Positions 52,071 to 60,660 of a DNA stretch of 64,000 nt are shown here, in pieces. Below the pieces are notes generated by a model. It was not told the DNA's origin. It worked only from the letters and a program-made list of their open reading frames with translations, and searched no databases. Each line of letters begins with the position of its first letter. Within the stretch, counting starts at the first letter, position 1. The translations under genes and the position numbers were made by a program. The DNA comes from Shewanella zhangzhouensis (GTDB lineage: Bacteria; Pseudomonadota; Gammaproteobacteria; Enterobacterales; Shewanellaceae): assembly GCF_019457615.1 (NCBI RefSeq), contig NZ_CP080414.1, forward strand, positions 2,044,501 to 2,108,500. Reading direction: 5' to 3'.

Positions 52071-53894
52071 TCAGTCTTTAACCGAATGTGCTTCCCGGCC
52101 AAGGGCGCCAAAACGCCTTGGGGTTTCAGTATAGAGGCTGCCAAGGGCAAAAAGGCTGCCATCCAAATCCAGCTCCGGTGCAGTAAGCAGGGGGAAGTTT
52201 TTCCCAAGCCTTAACCAGATACGTTTGGCGAGCACGGGATTGGCAAGCTCACTGCCACTGAGATAAACCTGCTTTACTCCCACATTCAAGTCCAGATGTT
52301 CAATCCAATTGGCCAGATAGTCGGCAAGGGAGTCCATCATGGCAAACGCCAGCTTGGGTGCATCGGTATCGCCGGCGAGGCGGAAGCTCATCAGGGTTCC
52401 CAGGGTTTTGCACCAATTGAAGGAGCGAACGGCCTCACCCCGGATCAGCGGATAATCGATGCGGGGCGCGCTTTGACCACGAAACTTTTGTGCTTCGGCC
52501 ACCAGGGCATCGGCAAGGTATTCCACCGAGGGCTTTTCTTTATTGAGCCCCAGACCCAGTATGCAGGCGCCCAATGCCCAGATCCCCTGCAAGTTACCGC
52601 GCTCGGCGGTGGGGGACAGGATAAGGTCAAGCATGCACAGGCATTCCTGTGGAAAGAGGCTCTTGAATTTTTCCAGCACCTGGCGCTGTGGGCTTTCCAT
52701 CAGCAGGCGGTAAATCTCGTAGCCATTTTCCGGCAGTGGCGTTTGGGTAAAGAAGATTTCCTCTTTTCCGTTACCGTCAACAGTGGCAATTTCCAGCGCG
52801 CCTTTACCCCCCAGATACAAACTGGCGTGATGGGCGAGTCGCTTGTCAGTGGCTTGCAGCTGACCTCGCAAGGCGAGTAGAGCAGGTGACTTCACACTGG
52901 CAAAACCCGTGGGAGTCAGGCGAATTGTGCCCTTGTGGGTATGGGCCTGATAACCGGCAGCGCTGGCCTGATTGTGCAACGGCGGATGGTGCAACGGCGA
53001 ATTGGACAGTCGCAGGGTTCGGGCCCCAGACTCGCTGATAACCTGCCAGCGCCCATCCACGGCGCAGATATCCGTGGAGTTGTCTTTATTCACATAGAGC
53101 CACTCTATGCCTTTTACCCGCAAAAGCTCGCACAGCACCAGTTCCACTCGACTCTGTGCAAACCTGACTCTGTAACTTGGGGCTTTAAGGCGTGGATGCT
53201 CGCTGGTGGGCAGTAGCCGTAATCGGGGCTTTTCGATGCTGGACAGTGCCAGAACGTCGGCATCGGAAACCGCCAAATGGCTGCTCAGGGTATTGGGATT
53301 GGTGAATAACAAACTGCTGGTGGCGGTATAGCCCGACAGCTGATAGGTCTTGCCATCAAGGGCCAGGCTGCCATCGGCTATCAGGCTGGCGGCAAGCTGT
53401 TTGAGTTCATCCAGCGTTGGTGCACCCGCTGGCAGTTGCTGCTCTCCGTGGCAATGGGGACAGCTTAACGAAACCAAGCCAAACTCCGGGCTTTGGTTGT
53501 CGCCGAGTCTTGGAAAACAGTGGCCACAAAATGGCAGACTGTATTCGTAGTCAGCGTTGTCAAAATGCGCTTCATTCCCCACTGAATCGGACTCAGACAG
53601 CGAGTCAATGTCTTCTTGTGTTAAGGCCTTCACTTTTGCGTCCAGCAAAAAGCATGACAGGGGAAACTTGGCGGCAAGTTCATCGGCAAAGGCTTCGAGG
53701 TGGGCTTGCTGGCCGCTTGCCAACAACTGATAACACCAGTGGTTAGCCTCATGTTGGCCGGGCGTTGACTCTGGCTCCCTGATCTGTGCGCGAAGCTCAA
53801 CATGGGGCGCCCCCTGGTTTACCAGAGCAACCAGAGTTTGATGATAGAAGGGCACGGCCCGGGATGTGACAAATTCAAAACTAATGGTTTTCAT
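52071..53894 (-). CDS. Degenerate HypF-like hydrogenase-cluster protein
   Basis: A 607-residue protein from ATG 53894 (inside the protease gene end). It seems to follow HypF region by region: an N-terminal acylphosphatase-sized domain, one reduced zinc knuckle set (CGHC, then CPHC near residues 122-148), a YrdC-like stretch (LDELKQLAASLIADGSLALDGKTYQL) and a C-terminal half with Kae1-like pieces (SFNWCKTLGTLMSFRLAG, VYLSGSELANPVLAKRI). The HypF catalytic marks, such as the acylphosphatase loop and HHFAH, are not present. It may be a regulatory or scaffolding partner. Linkage to the hydrogenase operon is certain; homology to HypF is my reading. Confidence 0.6.
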   Translation of the reverse strand: MKTISFEFVTSRAVPFYHQTLVALVNQGAPHVELRAQIREPESTPGQHEANHWCYQLLASGQQAHLEAFADELAAKFPLSCFLLDAKVKALTQEDIDSLSESDSVGNEAHFDNADYEYSLPFCGHCFPRLGDNQSPEFGLVSLSCPHCHGEQQLPAGAPTLDELKQLAASLIADGSLALDGKTYQLSGYTATSSLLFTNPNTLSSHLAVSDADVLALSSIEKPRLRLLPTSEHPRLKAPSYRVRFAQSRVELVLCELLRVKGIEWLYVNKDNSTDICAVDGRWQVISESGARTLRLSNSPLHHPPLHNQASAAGYQAHTHKGTIRLTPTGFASVKSPALLALRGQLQATDKRLAHHASLYLGGKGALEIATVDGNGKEEIFFTQTPLPENGYEIYRLLMESPQRQVLEKFKSLFPQECLCMLDLILSPTAERGNLQGIWALGACILGLGLNKEKPSVEYLADALVAEAQKFRGQSAPRIDYPLIRGEAVRSFNWCKTLGTLMSFRLAGDTDAPKLAFAMMDSLADYLANWIEHLDLNVGVKQVYLSGSELANPVLAKRIWLRLGKNFPLLTAPELDLDGSLFALGSLYTETPRRFGALGREAHSVKD

Positions 53895-54438
53895 CCACTG
53901 GTACCTCGCGGGTGATCCCGTCCTGGTAAAAACTGGTAATGGGTTTATCGGCAATACGGTCAGACTGAAACCCCAATTGCTTCAGGTGGTTTAACAGCGC
54001 CTGCTCCATCACAGGAATGGCGCTGCCAAGTGCCTCAGTAAGCCCCAGGTGCATGGGCTCCAGTACGGTAGGGGTGACACCCAGCACAAAGGTTTTTGGC
54101 CTGTCACCCAGCATCTCCATCATGGTGAGGGTTTGCAGCATTTCGACTTCGTGGGCGCTGCCTTGCCAGTCAATTTCAGCGGGCGCTGCATCAAAATCAA
54201 AGAAATACACTTCGCCGGGCAGTACCCCGGGGGCGTTGACCGTATCACACACAATCAGATGGTCGTATTTGGCAATGATGGGAGTCAGGCCCTGGGCCAG
54301 AGTGCCGCCATCGAGCATATCAAGGGAGTGTAGCGGATGGGTAAAGCGATAATTTTCAGATATATAATTGACAAAGTGTACGCCTACGCCTTCGTCGGCG
54401 AAGAGTATATTGCCAATGCCGAGTAGCAGGACTTTCAT
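53881..54438 (-). CDS. hyaD: Hydrogenase maturation protease HyaD
   Basis: A 185-residue endopeptidase of the HyaD/HybD family that removes the C-terminal tail of the large subunit after nickel insertion. Nickel-sensing residues E16 (GNILFADEGVGVH), D65 (VCDTVNAPG) and H96 (GSAHEVEML) are in place. Its target is the His at the end of DPCMACSVH in the large subunit. It overlaps the HypF-like gene by 14 bases. Confidence 0.92.
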   Translation of the reverse strand: MKVLLLGIGNILFADEGVGVHFVNYISENYRFTHPLHSLDMLDGGTLAQGLTPIIAKYDHLIVCDTVNAPGVLPGEVYFFDFDAAPAEIDWQGSAHEVEMLQTLTMMEMLGDRPKTFVLGVTPTVLEPMHLGLTEALGSAIPVMEQALLNHLKQLGFQSDRIADKPITSFYQDGITREVPVDENH

Positions 54439-54590
54439 CCTTTGTCCTCCAATTGCCTCGCAACGAGGGCAGCGCCGAAATCGTTACCAAGGCGCTGGGT
54501 AATAGTCAGGATAGCAATGCCTGCGGGGTGTAAGTTGCGCCATACCACCGGTTTCCCTTGTGGTATGGCGCACTGTCATCATTACGCGGA

Positions 54591-55307
54591 TTAATGCTTG
54601 TGGTAGTCATAGCCGGAGACGATGGAGTCTACCGAGTTGTGCTTAAAGCGAATGCCAGTCCACACAGCCATGTAAACGTGGATTACCACGAATACAATAA
54701 ATACCCAGGTAAAGTAATGATGCCACAGCCGCACTTCGGCAAGGCCACCCATCCAGGCGGTCAGGGTGCTCGCCATGCCCCAGAGCATGCCACCCATGCC
54801 TTCATGATAAACATTGGCATACAGTATCAGCCCTGTGACACAGATTGCGCCGGCAATCACCGAAATCGCAAAGTAGGTCACAAATTGCAGTGGTCCATAC
54901 ACACCTGCTTTGTTCAGCTTACCCATCCAGAGGTAGGACTTAAGTTGGGTAATCCAGCTGTTGATGCTGAGGACGTCGCGGATGGATCGCCGCTCGATAT
55001 CGTGCTTACTGAAAAAGAACAGATACGCACGGGCGAGCGTCACGGCGCACAGCACAAAGCCGAACACCAGATGACCGAACCGCACCCAGCCCTGAACCAA
55101 CACATCGCTGGAGTCGGGCGCAACCAAAAATGGCCAGGCGAGATAGAAACCTGTGATAACCAGGACCAGAATCGCCAGTGCCCTCAGCCAGTGGAAGAGT
55201 CGGATAGCGGCAGTGAAGATAAACTCCCGCTGGTACCCTCCGGTATGCCCCTCGTGCTTTGCGTCATGCTTGCCGCCCGCAGGCGGCGTATTAACTTGGG
55301 TGTTCAT
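54591..55307 (-). CDS. hyaC: [NiFe]-hydrogenase cytochrome b subunit
   Basis: A 238-residue membrane protein with four main hydrophobic segments and haem-ligand histidines in RLFHWLRALAI, GWVRFGHLVFGF, HYFTWVFIVFVVIHVYMAVW. It anchors the hydrogenase to the inner membrane and passes electrons between the small subunit and quinone. A His-rich N-terminus (KHDAKHEGH) lies on the cytoplasmic side. Placed nine bases after the large subunit. Confidence 0.93.
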   Translation of the reverse strand: MNTQVNTPPAGGKHDAKHEGHTGGYQREFIFTAAIRLFHWLRALAILVLVITGFYLAWPFLVAPDSSDVLVQGWVRFGHLVFGFVLCAVTLARAYLFFFSKHDIERRSIRDVLSINSWITQLKSYLWMGKLNKAGVYGPLQFVTYFAISVIAGAICVTGLILYANVYHEGMGGMLWGMASTLTAWMGGLAEVRLWHHYFTWVFIVFVVIHVYMAVWTGIRFKHNSVDSIVSGYDYHKH

Positions 55308-55316
55308 ACTGCCTCC

Positions 55317-57020
55317 TTAGAGCCCGTTTGGTGACACCTTGAACTCAGACAGGCTCGCGCCCTTGAAGTCCATTACGTGTACCGAGCAAGCCATGCAGGG
55401 GTCGAAGGAGTGGATGATACGGATGACCTCCAGCGGTTTGGTAGGATCCTCAAGCTTTAATCCAATCAGTGAAGCCTCGTAAGGACCAATCTTGCCGTTG
55501 GCATCCTTTGGACCCGCGTTCCAGGTGGTGGGCACCACAGCCTGATAGTTTTCGACTTTACCGCCCTTGATGCGGATCCAGTGACTCAGCATACCGCGAG
55601 GCGCTTCAATCATGGCGTGACCAACGTACTCTTTGTTGGCATCGATTTCAGGCTTCACATAGGTGGCTTCATCTGACTGAATGTTGGTCAGCAGGGCATC
55701 GAAGGTACGCAGACCTTCGTCGGCCACTATCACGGTTTGCAACATGCGTGCAGCGGTGCGGCCCAGGGTGGTAAAGAGCGCCTCCACCGGCAGACCGGTG
55801 CGGGCGAGCAGAGCATTAACGGCATCCACGACCACCTTGTTGCCACGGGCGTAACTGACCAGCAGGCTGGAGAGCGGTCCCACTTCCACAGGCTCACCGT
55901 TATAGCGTGGCGATTTCACCCAGGAGTACTTGCCGTCACCATCGAGGGTAGGCAGTTTGCCGTACACAGTGTCGCGCTCTACAAAGCCCGTATAGTTAGG
56001 CACTGTGGTGCCATCATAGGGGTGCTGGGCGTTGTCGGCACTGTACCAGGCGTGGGTCACGTCTTCGGCAATCAAATCTGGATTGATGTCGCTGACACCG
56101 GCCAGATCGCCGTTCATGATCACGCCGCCGTTGAACATGTACTCGCCATCGGCCAGTACAAAGTCGTCTGTGGCCAGGAAATTTTTCACGTTCACGCCGC
56201 CAAGCACTGAAGGCTCAGTACCGAAGGCTTCAGCAGCCATAACAATATCGGCCTGATAGGCACGTTTGATAAAGTCGGTTACATAGGCATGTTTCTGTTT
56301 CCATTCCTGCAGACGGGCAGGGCTTAACATGTCACGTACCGAGGTCACACCGCCCACCACCAGAGATTGAGGGTGAGGCTGCTTACCACCAAAGATGGCC
56401 AGCATTTCGGCAGCCACCCGCTGCACTTCCAGCGCTTTGAGGTAGTGGGACAGGGCAATCAGGTTTTGCTCGGGGGTAAACTTATAAGTGCCATTGCCCC
56501 AGTAGGCATTGGCAAAGGGGCCGAGCTGACCTTTTTCCACAAAGCCTTTTACCCGCTCTTGAACAGCGCGAAGTTCACCTTCTCCGGCCGCGATAGGCTT
56601 GTCGGTATACTTAAGCGCCACCTGAGCGGCCTTGGCTGGGTCGGCACTGAGTGCAGACACGACATCCACCCAATCGAGACCATGGAGGTGATAGAAGTGC
56701 ACTATATGGTCATGCATATAGAGCGAAGTTTGCATCAGTGAACGCAGGTACTTGGCGTTAAGTGGAATTTTTACCCCGAGGGCGTTTTCCACCGCTTCAG
56801 TACCACAGCGGTAGTGGGAATAGGTACACACACCGCAAATACGCTGCACAATCAGGCCCACGTCCATGGGAGTACGGCCCTTGAGGATAACCTCAATGCC
56901 GCGCCACAGGGTGGAAGAGGACCAGGCGTTCTGAATCACATTGTTCTCATCTACCTCGACCTCGACGCGCAAATGGCCCTCGATGCGGGTGATGGGATCG
57001 ATAACAACACGTTGGCTCAT
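55317..57020 (-). CDS. hyaB: [NiFe]-hydrogenase large subunit
   Basis: A 567-residue catalytic subunit. The nickel-iron site ligands are C62 and C65 (RICGVC) and C542 and C545 (DPCMAC); the mature chain ends at H548 and a 19-residue tail remains for the protease. VVIDPITRIEGHLRVEVE is the standard N-terminal signature. It is exported folded with the small subunit. Three bases separate it from hyaA. Confidence 0.95.
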   Translation of the reverse strand: MSQRVVIDPITRIEGHLRVEVEVDENNVIQNAWSSSTLWRGIEVILKGRTPMDVGLIVQRICGVCTYSHYRCGTEAVENALGVKIPLNAKYLRSLMQTSLYMHDHIVHFYHLHGLDWVDVVSALSADPAKAAQVALKYTDKPIAAGEGELRAVQERVKGFVEKGQLGPFANAYWGNGTYKFTPEQNLIALSHYLKALEVQRVAAEMLAIFGGKQPHPQSLVVGGVTSVRDMLSPARLQEWKQKHAYVTDFIKRAYQADIVMAAEAFGTEPSVLGGVNVKNFLATDDFVLADGEYMFNGGVIMNGDLAGVSDINPDLIAEDVTHAWYSADNAQHPYDGTTVPNYTGFVERDTVYGKLPTLDGDGKYSWVKSPRYNGEPVEVGPLSSLLVSYARGNKVVVDAVNALLARTGLPVEALFTTLGRTAARMLQTVIVADEGLRTFDALLTNIQSDEATYVKPEIDANKEYVGHAMIEAPRGMLSHWIRIKGGKVENYQAVVPTTWNAGPKDANGKIGPYEASLIGLKLEDPTKPLEVIRIIHSFDPCMACSVHVMDFKGASLSEFKVSPNGL

Positions 57021-57023
57021 GAT

Positions 57024-58160
57024 TTAGTCCTCTTTGGCTTGTGCAAATACACTGGCAACGGCATGGGCGCCGATACCGACAACGGTGGCACCGAGAATAA
57101 CGGCGCCTATGGTGTCGGCCGTGGCATCAAGCCCATGCAGCAGTTGCCGGCCAAGTGGCTTCTCAAAGTCGGCCATGTCGTCCCAGAAGTTTGGTTCAGA
57201 GCAGCCCATACAGCCGTGGCCAGCGAGCACCGGCCAGCTGGTATGATGATTGAAGCGTTCTGTGGGGCAGTTGTTGTAGGTGTAAGGGCCTTTACAGCCA
57301 ACCTTGTAGAGGCAGTAGCCTTCTTTGGCGCCATGATCACCAAACTCTTCAACAAACTCGCCGGCATCGAAGCGGCCGCGACGTTCACAGTTATCGTGTA
57401 CCCGGGCGCCATAGGCCCATTTGGGACGATTGAACATATCCAGCGCAGGCAGCTTGCCGAACATGATGAAATACATCAGGGTACCAACGATATTTTTCTC
57501 ACTCGGTGGGCAGCCGCCCAGGTTAATCACAGGCTTGCTGACCACTTCGTGTACCCCTTTGGCCCCGGTGGGGTTGGGGTAGGCGGCCTGAACACCACCA
57601 AAGGAGGCGCAGGTGCCCACAGATACAATGGCTGCCGCGCCTTCGGCCGCATGCTTGATGATTTCAAGGCCGGTGTGACCTTTACAACCCACGGTCAGGA
57701 ACGCACCGTTATTGGCGGTGGGTACAGCACCTTCCACTGCAAGCAGGTAGTTGCCTTTATAGGTTTCCAGGGCGTGTTCGAGGTTTTCCTCCGCTTGCCA
57801 ACCGGCAGCGGCCATCAGAGTCTCGTGGTATTCGAGGCTGATATGGTCGAAGATAAGGGAGTCGAGATTTGGCGTGTCGGCCCGTACCAGCGACTCAGAG
57901 CAGCCGGTACATTCGGCCATGTGCAACCAAATCAGTGGCACGCGGTCAGCCAGTTCGGCCGCTTCGGCCACCAATGTAGAGAAGGGCAACGGCAGCGCCA
58001 GCATGGCGGTAACCGAGGCGCTCCACTTCATAAAATCACGACGGGTAATGCCATGTTGAGCCATCTTGTCAAAGATGGTCTCTTCATGGCGCCTTGGCAG
58101 GGAGCGCAGCGTTTCAAGTCGCTGCTTTCCTTGCTCGTAGAGGGCTGCATGTGTATCCAT
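57024..58160 (-). CDS. hyaA: [NiFe]-hydrogenase small subunit
   Basis: A 378-residue electron-transfer subunit with a Tat signal (ITRRDFMKW, Arg 40-41) preceded by an unusually long n-region, and a C-terminal hydrophobic anchor (GAVILGATVVGIGAHAV). The proximal cluster motif is ECTGCSES (C84, C87) and later GTCASFGGVQA, with Gly where oxygen-tolerant enzymes carry extra Cys, so a standard [4Fe-4S] proximal cluster and oxygen sensitivity are expected. Medial and distal cluster Cys and His (GCPPSEKN, HDNCERR, CLYKVGCKGP, CMGCSEPNFWD) are present. First gene of the operon. Confidence 0.95.
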   Translation of the reverse strand: MDTHAALYEQGKQRLETLRSLPRRHEETIFDKMAQHGITRRDFMKWSASVTAMLALPLPFSTLVAEAAELADRVPLIWLHMAECTGCSESLVRADTPNLDSLIFDHISLEYHETLMAAAGWQAEENLEHALETYKGNYLLAVEGAVPTANNGAFLTVGCKGHTGLEIIKHAAEGAAAIVSVGTCASFGGVQAAYPNPTGAKGVHEVVSKPVINLGGCPPSEKNIVGTLMYFIMFGKLPALDMFNRPKWAYGARVHDNCERRGRFDAGEFVEEFGDHGAKEGYCLYKVGCKGPYTYNNCPTERFNHHTSWPVLAGHGCMGCSEPNFWDDMADFEKPLGRQLLHGLDATADTIGAVILGATVVGIGAHAVASVFAQAKED

Positions 58161-58253
58161 GGTGACGACCTTTTTTTGTTTTTAAGTTGTAAACATGCTT
58201 TTCGCATGCACGACATTTCAGGAAAAGTGTAGGAAGGGGGCTTGGTCATCATA

Positions 58254-58267
58254 TTGATACACGTCAA
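58254..58267. promoter_or_regulatory. FNR/EtrA-type binding site
   Basis: TTGATACACGTCAA matches the FNR consensus TTGAT-N4-ATCAA with one mismatch. It lies 94-107 bases upstream of the hyaA start, suitable for activation of the hydrogenase operon without oxygen. In Shewanella the FNR homologue is EtrA. Confidence 0.65.
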
Positions 58268-58343
58268 GCTTTTACGTAACGTGTGCTGACACAGGGCTTT
58301 GACATCTTGGTAACATGAGGTGCGTCATGCTTTTGATTTTTCT

Positions 58344-58362
58344 GTGAGACAAAATGTCTCAC
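58344..58362. promoter_or_regulatory. 19-bp interrupted palindrome, possible operator
   Basis: GTGAGAC-AAAAT-GTCTCAC: perfect seven-base arms with a five-base spacer. It does not fit CRP spacing or FNR. Located about 130 bases before the thioredoxin gene and 185 from hyaA; the binding protein is unknown. Confidence 0.5.
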
Positions 58363-58392
58363 TTTGGCTGAATTTTGCCGCGCCATATCTCG

Positions 58393-58436
58393 GGATTTCG
58401 TGAGCATCTGGGACTTCCCGGATGCTTACGAAATCC
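58393..58436. repeat. Near-perfect 21-bp inverted repeat
   Basis: Arms 58393-58413 and 58416-58436 match at 19 of 21 positions, with a two-base loop; on the + strand one of the two mismatches would be a G-T pair. No T-run follows. It sits 56 bases before the thioredoxin ATG, so it may be in its leader RNA or may be a DNA-level palindrome. Confidence 0.65.
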
Positions 58437-58491
58437 TTAAGCTAATGAAAACACAATTACCTACCCACCGCCGTCTACATCCGAGCCGTTT

Positions 58492-59013
58492 ATGAACTTT
58501 GTAAAGTCTGCCAACCGATTGCCAACCAAGCTGAGTCCATTTCTCTGCGCCGCTGTCTTGTTTCTTGGCCTGCCGTTAAGCAGCTATGCCACACCAACTC
58601 TTGATCACAGCATTGTGGATGGGAGTGGCAAGGCATTTAGCCTGAGTGATTATCGCGGCAAGGTCGTGTACGTGGATTTTTGGGCGTCTTGGTGCGGGCC
58701 ATGCCGCAAGTCTTTCCCCTGGATGAATGAGATGCACAGTCGCTACCAGGATAAGGGGCTCGCCGTGATAGCCATCAATCTGGACACCGACAGTGGTGAT
58801 GCCAAACCTTTTCTGAATGACCTTAAGCCTCAGTTCATCATCGGCTATGACAGCCAAGGCGAGGTCGCCAGACAGTTTGACTTACTGGGGATGCCTTCAA
58901 GTTTTGTCTTTGACCGGTCGGGTAAACTCGTCGCGACCCACGTGGGCTTTTTCACCGAGAAGTCGGCTGAATATGAAGCCGAACTCGTGAACTTACTGGA
59001 GCAGCCAAAATGA
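58492..59013 (+). CDS. TlpA-like periplasmic thioredoxin
   Basis: A 173-residue exported thioredoxin-fold protein: signal segment at about 14-33 (ending SSYA), LSDYRGKVVYVDFWASWCGPCRKSF with the redox pair C68/C71, and the cis-proline loop GMPSSFVFD. TlpA/ResA proteins reduce disulfides outside the cytoplasm, often for metalloprotein or cytochrome assembly. It overlaps the DUF4266 gene by four bases and heads a four-gene operon; the small partner is Cys-rich at its end, a possible substrate. Confidence 0.9.
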   Translation: MNFVKSANRLPTKLSPFLCAAVLFLGLPLSSYATPTLDHSIVDGSGKAFSLSDYRGKVVYVDFWASWCGPCRKSFPWMNEMHSRYQDKGLAVIAINLDTDSGDAKPFLNDLKPQFIIGYDSQGEVARQFDLLGMPSSFVFDRSGKLVATHVGFFTEKSAEYEAELVNLLEQPK

Positions 59014-59243
59014 AGTTCAAAACAAGAATCTCTTTCGCGGCTGCGCTGCCTTTGATGCTTCCTTTAATGGTACTAGGCGGCTGCACCACACTGCAGCCCT
59101 GGGATAAGGGCGAATTTGCCCGCGAGGATATGCAGCTGGGCGCCGAGGCACTGGATTTGTCTTTGGATGACCATGTGTATTTCAGTAAAGAAGGTGCCAG
59201 TGGTGGCAGAAGCTTTGGCGGAGGCGGCTGCGGATGCAATTAA
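59010..59243 (+). CDS. DUF4266 small lipoprotein
   Basis: A 77-residue lipoprotein with lipobox VLGGC (Cys 25). The mature 53 residues have WDKGEFAREDMQL, the DUF4266 mark, and end in a Ser/Gly stretch with a terminal Cys-Gly-Cys (GGGGCGCN). Such short proteins accompany DUF3570 and thioredoxin genes. The Ser residues in EGASGGRSFGG or the terminal Cys pair are possible sites of covalent modification or disulfide exchange; this is inference. Overlaps its neighbours on both sides. Confidence 0.85.
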   Translation: MKFKTRISFAAALPLMLPLMVLGGCTTLQPWDKGEFAREDMQLGAEALDLSLDDHVYFSKEGASGGRSFGGGGCGCN

Positions 59244-60655
59244 TGTCGGCGTCGCCAGTTGATGGCTCAGAGACTGAGCCAACGGGACAGACGCGCCTTC
59301 GCCAACCCGGCATTGCGGCCGCCGTCTGCCTCTCTAGCCTTGCCATGATAGGCTTTGATGCGGCAGCGACGGAAACACCGGCGGTTGACACGGCTGATAC
59401 GGTAAAACAGCTGCCGAAAAGCGAAGATGACAGCTTGCTTACCCGGTTAATCGACGGCTGGGAAATCGATGCAGCACTCTTGTGGTACCGTGAAGATTCA
59501 CGGGTGCAGGCCATCGAAGGTGTGCTGTCTGGCGTAAAAGCCTTATCCGACAGCGAATCCATTAACGCCAAAATTGTACTCGACAGCCTGTCCGGCGCAT
59601 CGGCCTCAGGCGCTGCAGCGCAGGAGCGCGCTCAGACCTTTACCCGCCCTTCAGGCAAGGGCGAATATCAGGTTGCAGCAGGCGAAACTCCGCTGGATGA
59701 CACCTTTCAGGATACCCGGCTGTCGCTGACCGGTGGCTGGCAGAAAACGCTGGATACCGACACCAGGGTCAACGCCGGTGTTTATGGTTCAAAAGAGTTT
59801 GATTATCTCTCTCTCGGGGTGAATGGCGGCATAGAGTGGGGCTTTTTTAAAGACAACACTACCTTAAGTTTATCCGGCGCCCTGGGTTACGATTTGATTG
59901 ATGCCGTGGGTGGCAGACCCGTACCCTTAAGCACCATGGCCATCCGTAAAGACTTTGCCAACGAAGAGGCTTTCTGGCAGGCATTTGATTCAAGCCGTGA
60001 GCGCGGTGTCGGTGATAAACGCATAGGCGAGCTGATGTTGGGCGTGACCCAAATCCTCAGCAAATCCACCCTGGTACAGTTCAACTACGGCCTTGGCTAT
60101 TCCAGCGGCTATTTGAATGACCCCTATAAGCTGGTGTCTGTGTTGGATACCAGCGGCACTGCCAGCCATTACCTCTATGAATCCCGGCCTGACAGCCGAT
60201 TAAAGCAAAGCGCATTTGTGCTCGGAAAAACGGCATTCAAGCGTGGTGTGGCCGAGTACTCTTATCGCTTTACCATTGATGACTGGGGCCTTGAATCCCA
60301 TACCCTGGAAGGCCGCTATCGCCATTATTTCAGCACCAGGACGGGGCCCTATCTCCAGTTCCATCTGCGGGCGTATCGGCAGTACGGCGTGGATTTTTTC
60401 ACCCCCTATTTGCTCAGTGGCGAGCCCGTCGCTGAGCATATCAGCGCCGATTACCGCATCGGTGATATGGACACCTGGACGATAGGCCTTAAAACCGGCT
60501 GGCGCCTTAAAGATGGCGATGAGATTGCGCTGCGGCTCGAGTATTACCGTCAGCAACCTCGGGGGGAGGCTTCCAGTCTCGACGGCCTTAAGGGGCTGGA
60601 GCTGTACCCAGAGCTTAATGCCGCCATGTTGCAGGTCAACTACTCGTGGAATTAA
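59234..60655 (+). CDS. DUF3570 outer-membrane-like protein
   Basis: A 473-residue protein starting at an ATG with GGAGG nine bases before. The first about 45 residues include a hydrophobic segment (PGIAAAVCLSSLAMIGFDA) after a long polar lead, an unusual signal peptide. IDAALLWYRE and many alternating strands to a final aromatic-ended strand (LQVNYSWN) suggest a beta barrel. DUF3570 has no defined function. It lies between the DUF4266 lipoprotein and the flavin transferase gene, overlapping the former by 10 bases. Confidence 0.85.
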   Translation: MQLMSASPVDGSETEPTGQTRLRQPGIAAAVCLSSLAMIGFDAAATETPAVDTADTVKQLPKSEDDSLLTRLIDGWEIDAALLWYREDSRVQAIEGVLSGVKALSDSESINAKIVLDSLSGASASGAAAQERAQTFTRPSGKGEYQVAAGETPLDDTFQDTRLSLTGGWQKTLDTDTRVNAGVYGSKEFDYLSLGVNGGIEWGFFKDNTTLSLSGALGYDLIDAVGGRPVPLSTMAIRKDFANEEAFWQAFDSSRERGVGDKRIGELMLGVTQILSKSTLVQFNYGLGYSSGYLNDPYKLVSVLDTSGTASHYLYESRPDSRLKQSAFVLGKTAFKRGVAEYSYRFTIDDWGLESHTLEGRYRHYFSTRTGPYLQFHLRAYRQYGVDFFTPYLLSGEPVAEHISADYRIGDMDTWTIGLKTGWRLKDGDEIALRLEYYRQQPRGEASSLDGLKGLELYPELNAAMLQVNYSWN

Positions 60656-60660
60656 GTCCG

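Larger units (their letters stand above)
58161..58491. promoter_or_regulatory. Divergent control region, hydrogenase versus tlpA module
   Basis: About 330 bases containing an FNR-type box, a 19-bp interrupted palindrome and a 44-bp near-perfect hairpin, in that order from hyaA to the thioredoxin gene. No coding sequence seen. Confidence 0.6.

Noticed and set aside
56814..58232. 472-codon open frame on the + strand opposite the hydrogenase subunit genes
   Set aside because: It is antisense to hyaA and hyaB, whose cofactor motifs are complete; the translated product has the low-complexity look of a GC-rich shadow frame and no ribosome site.
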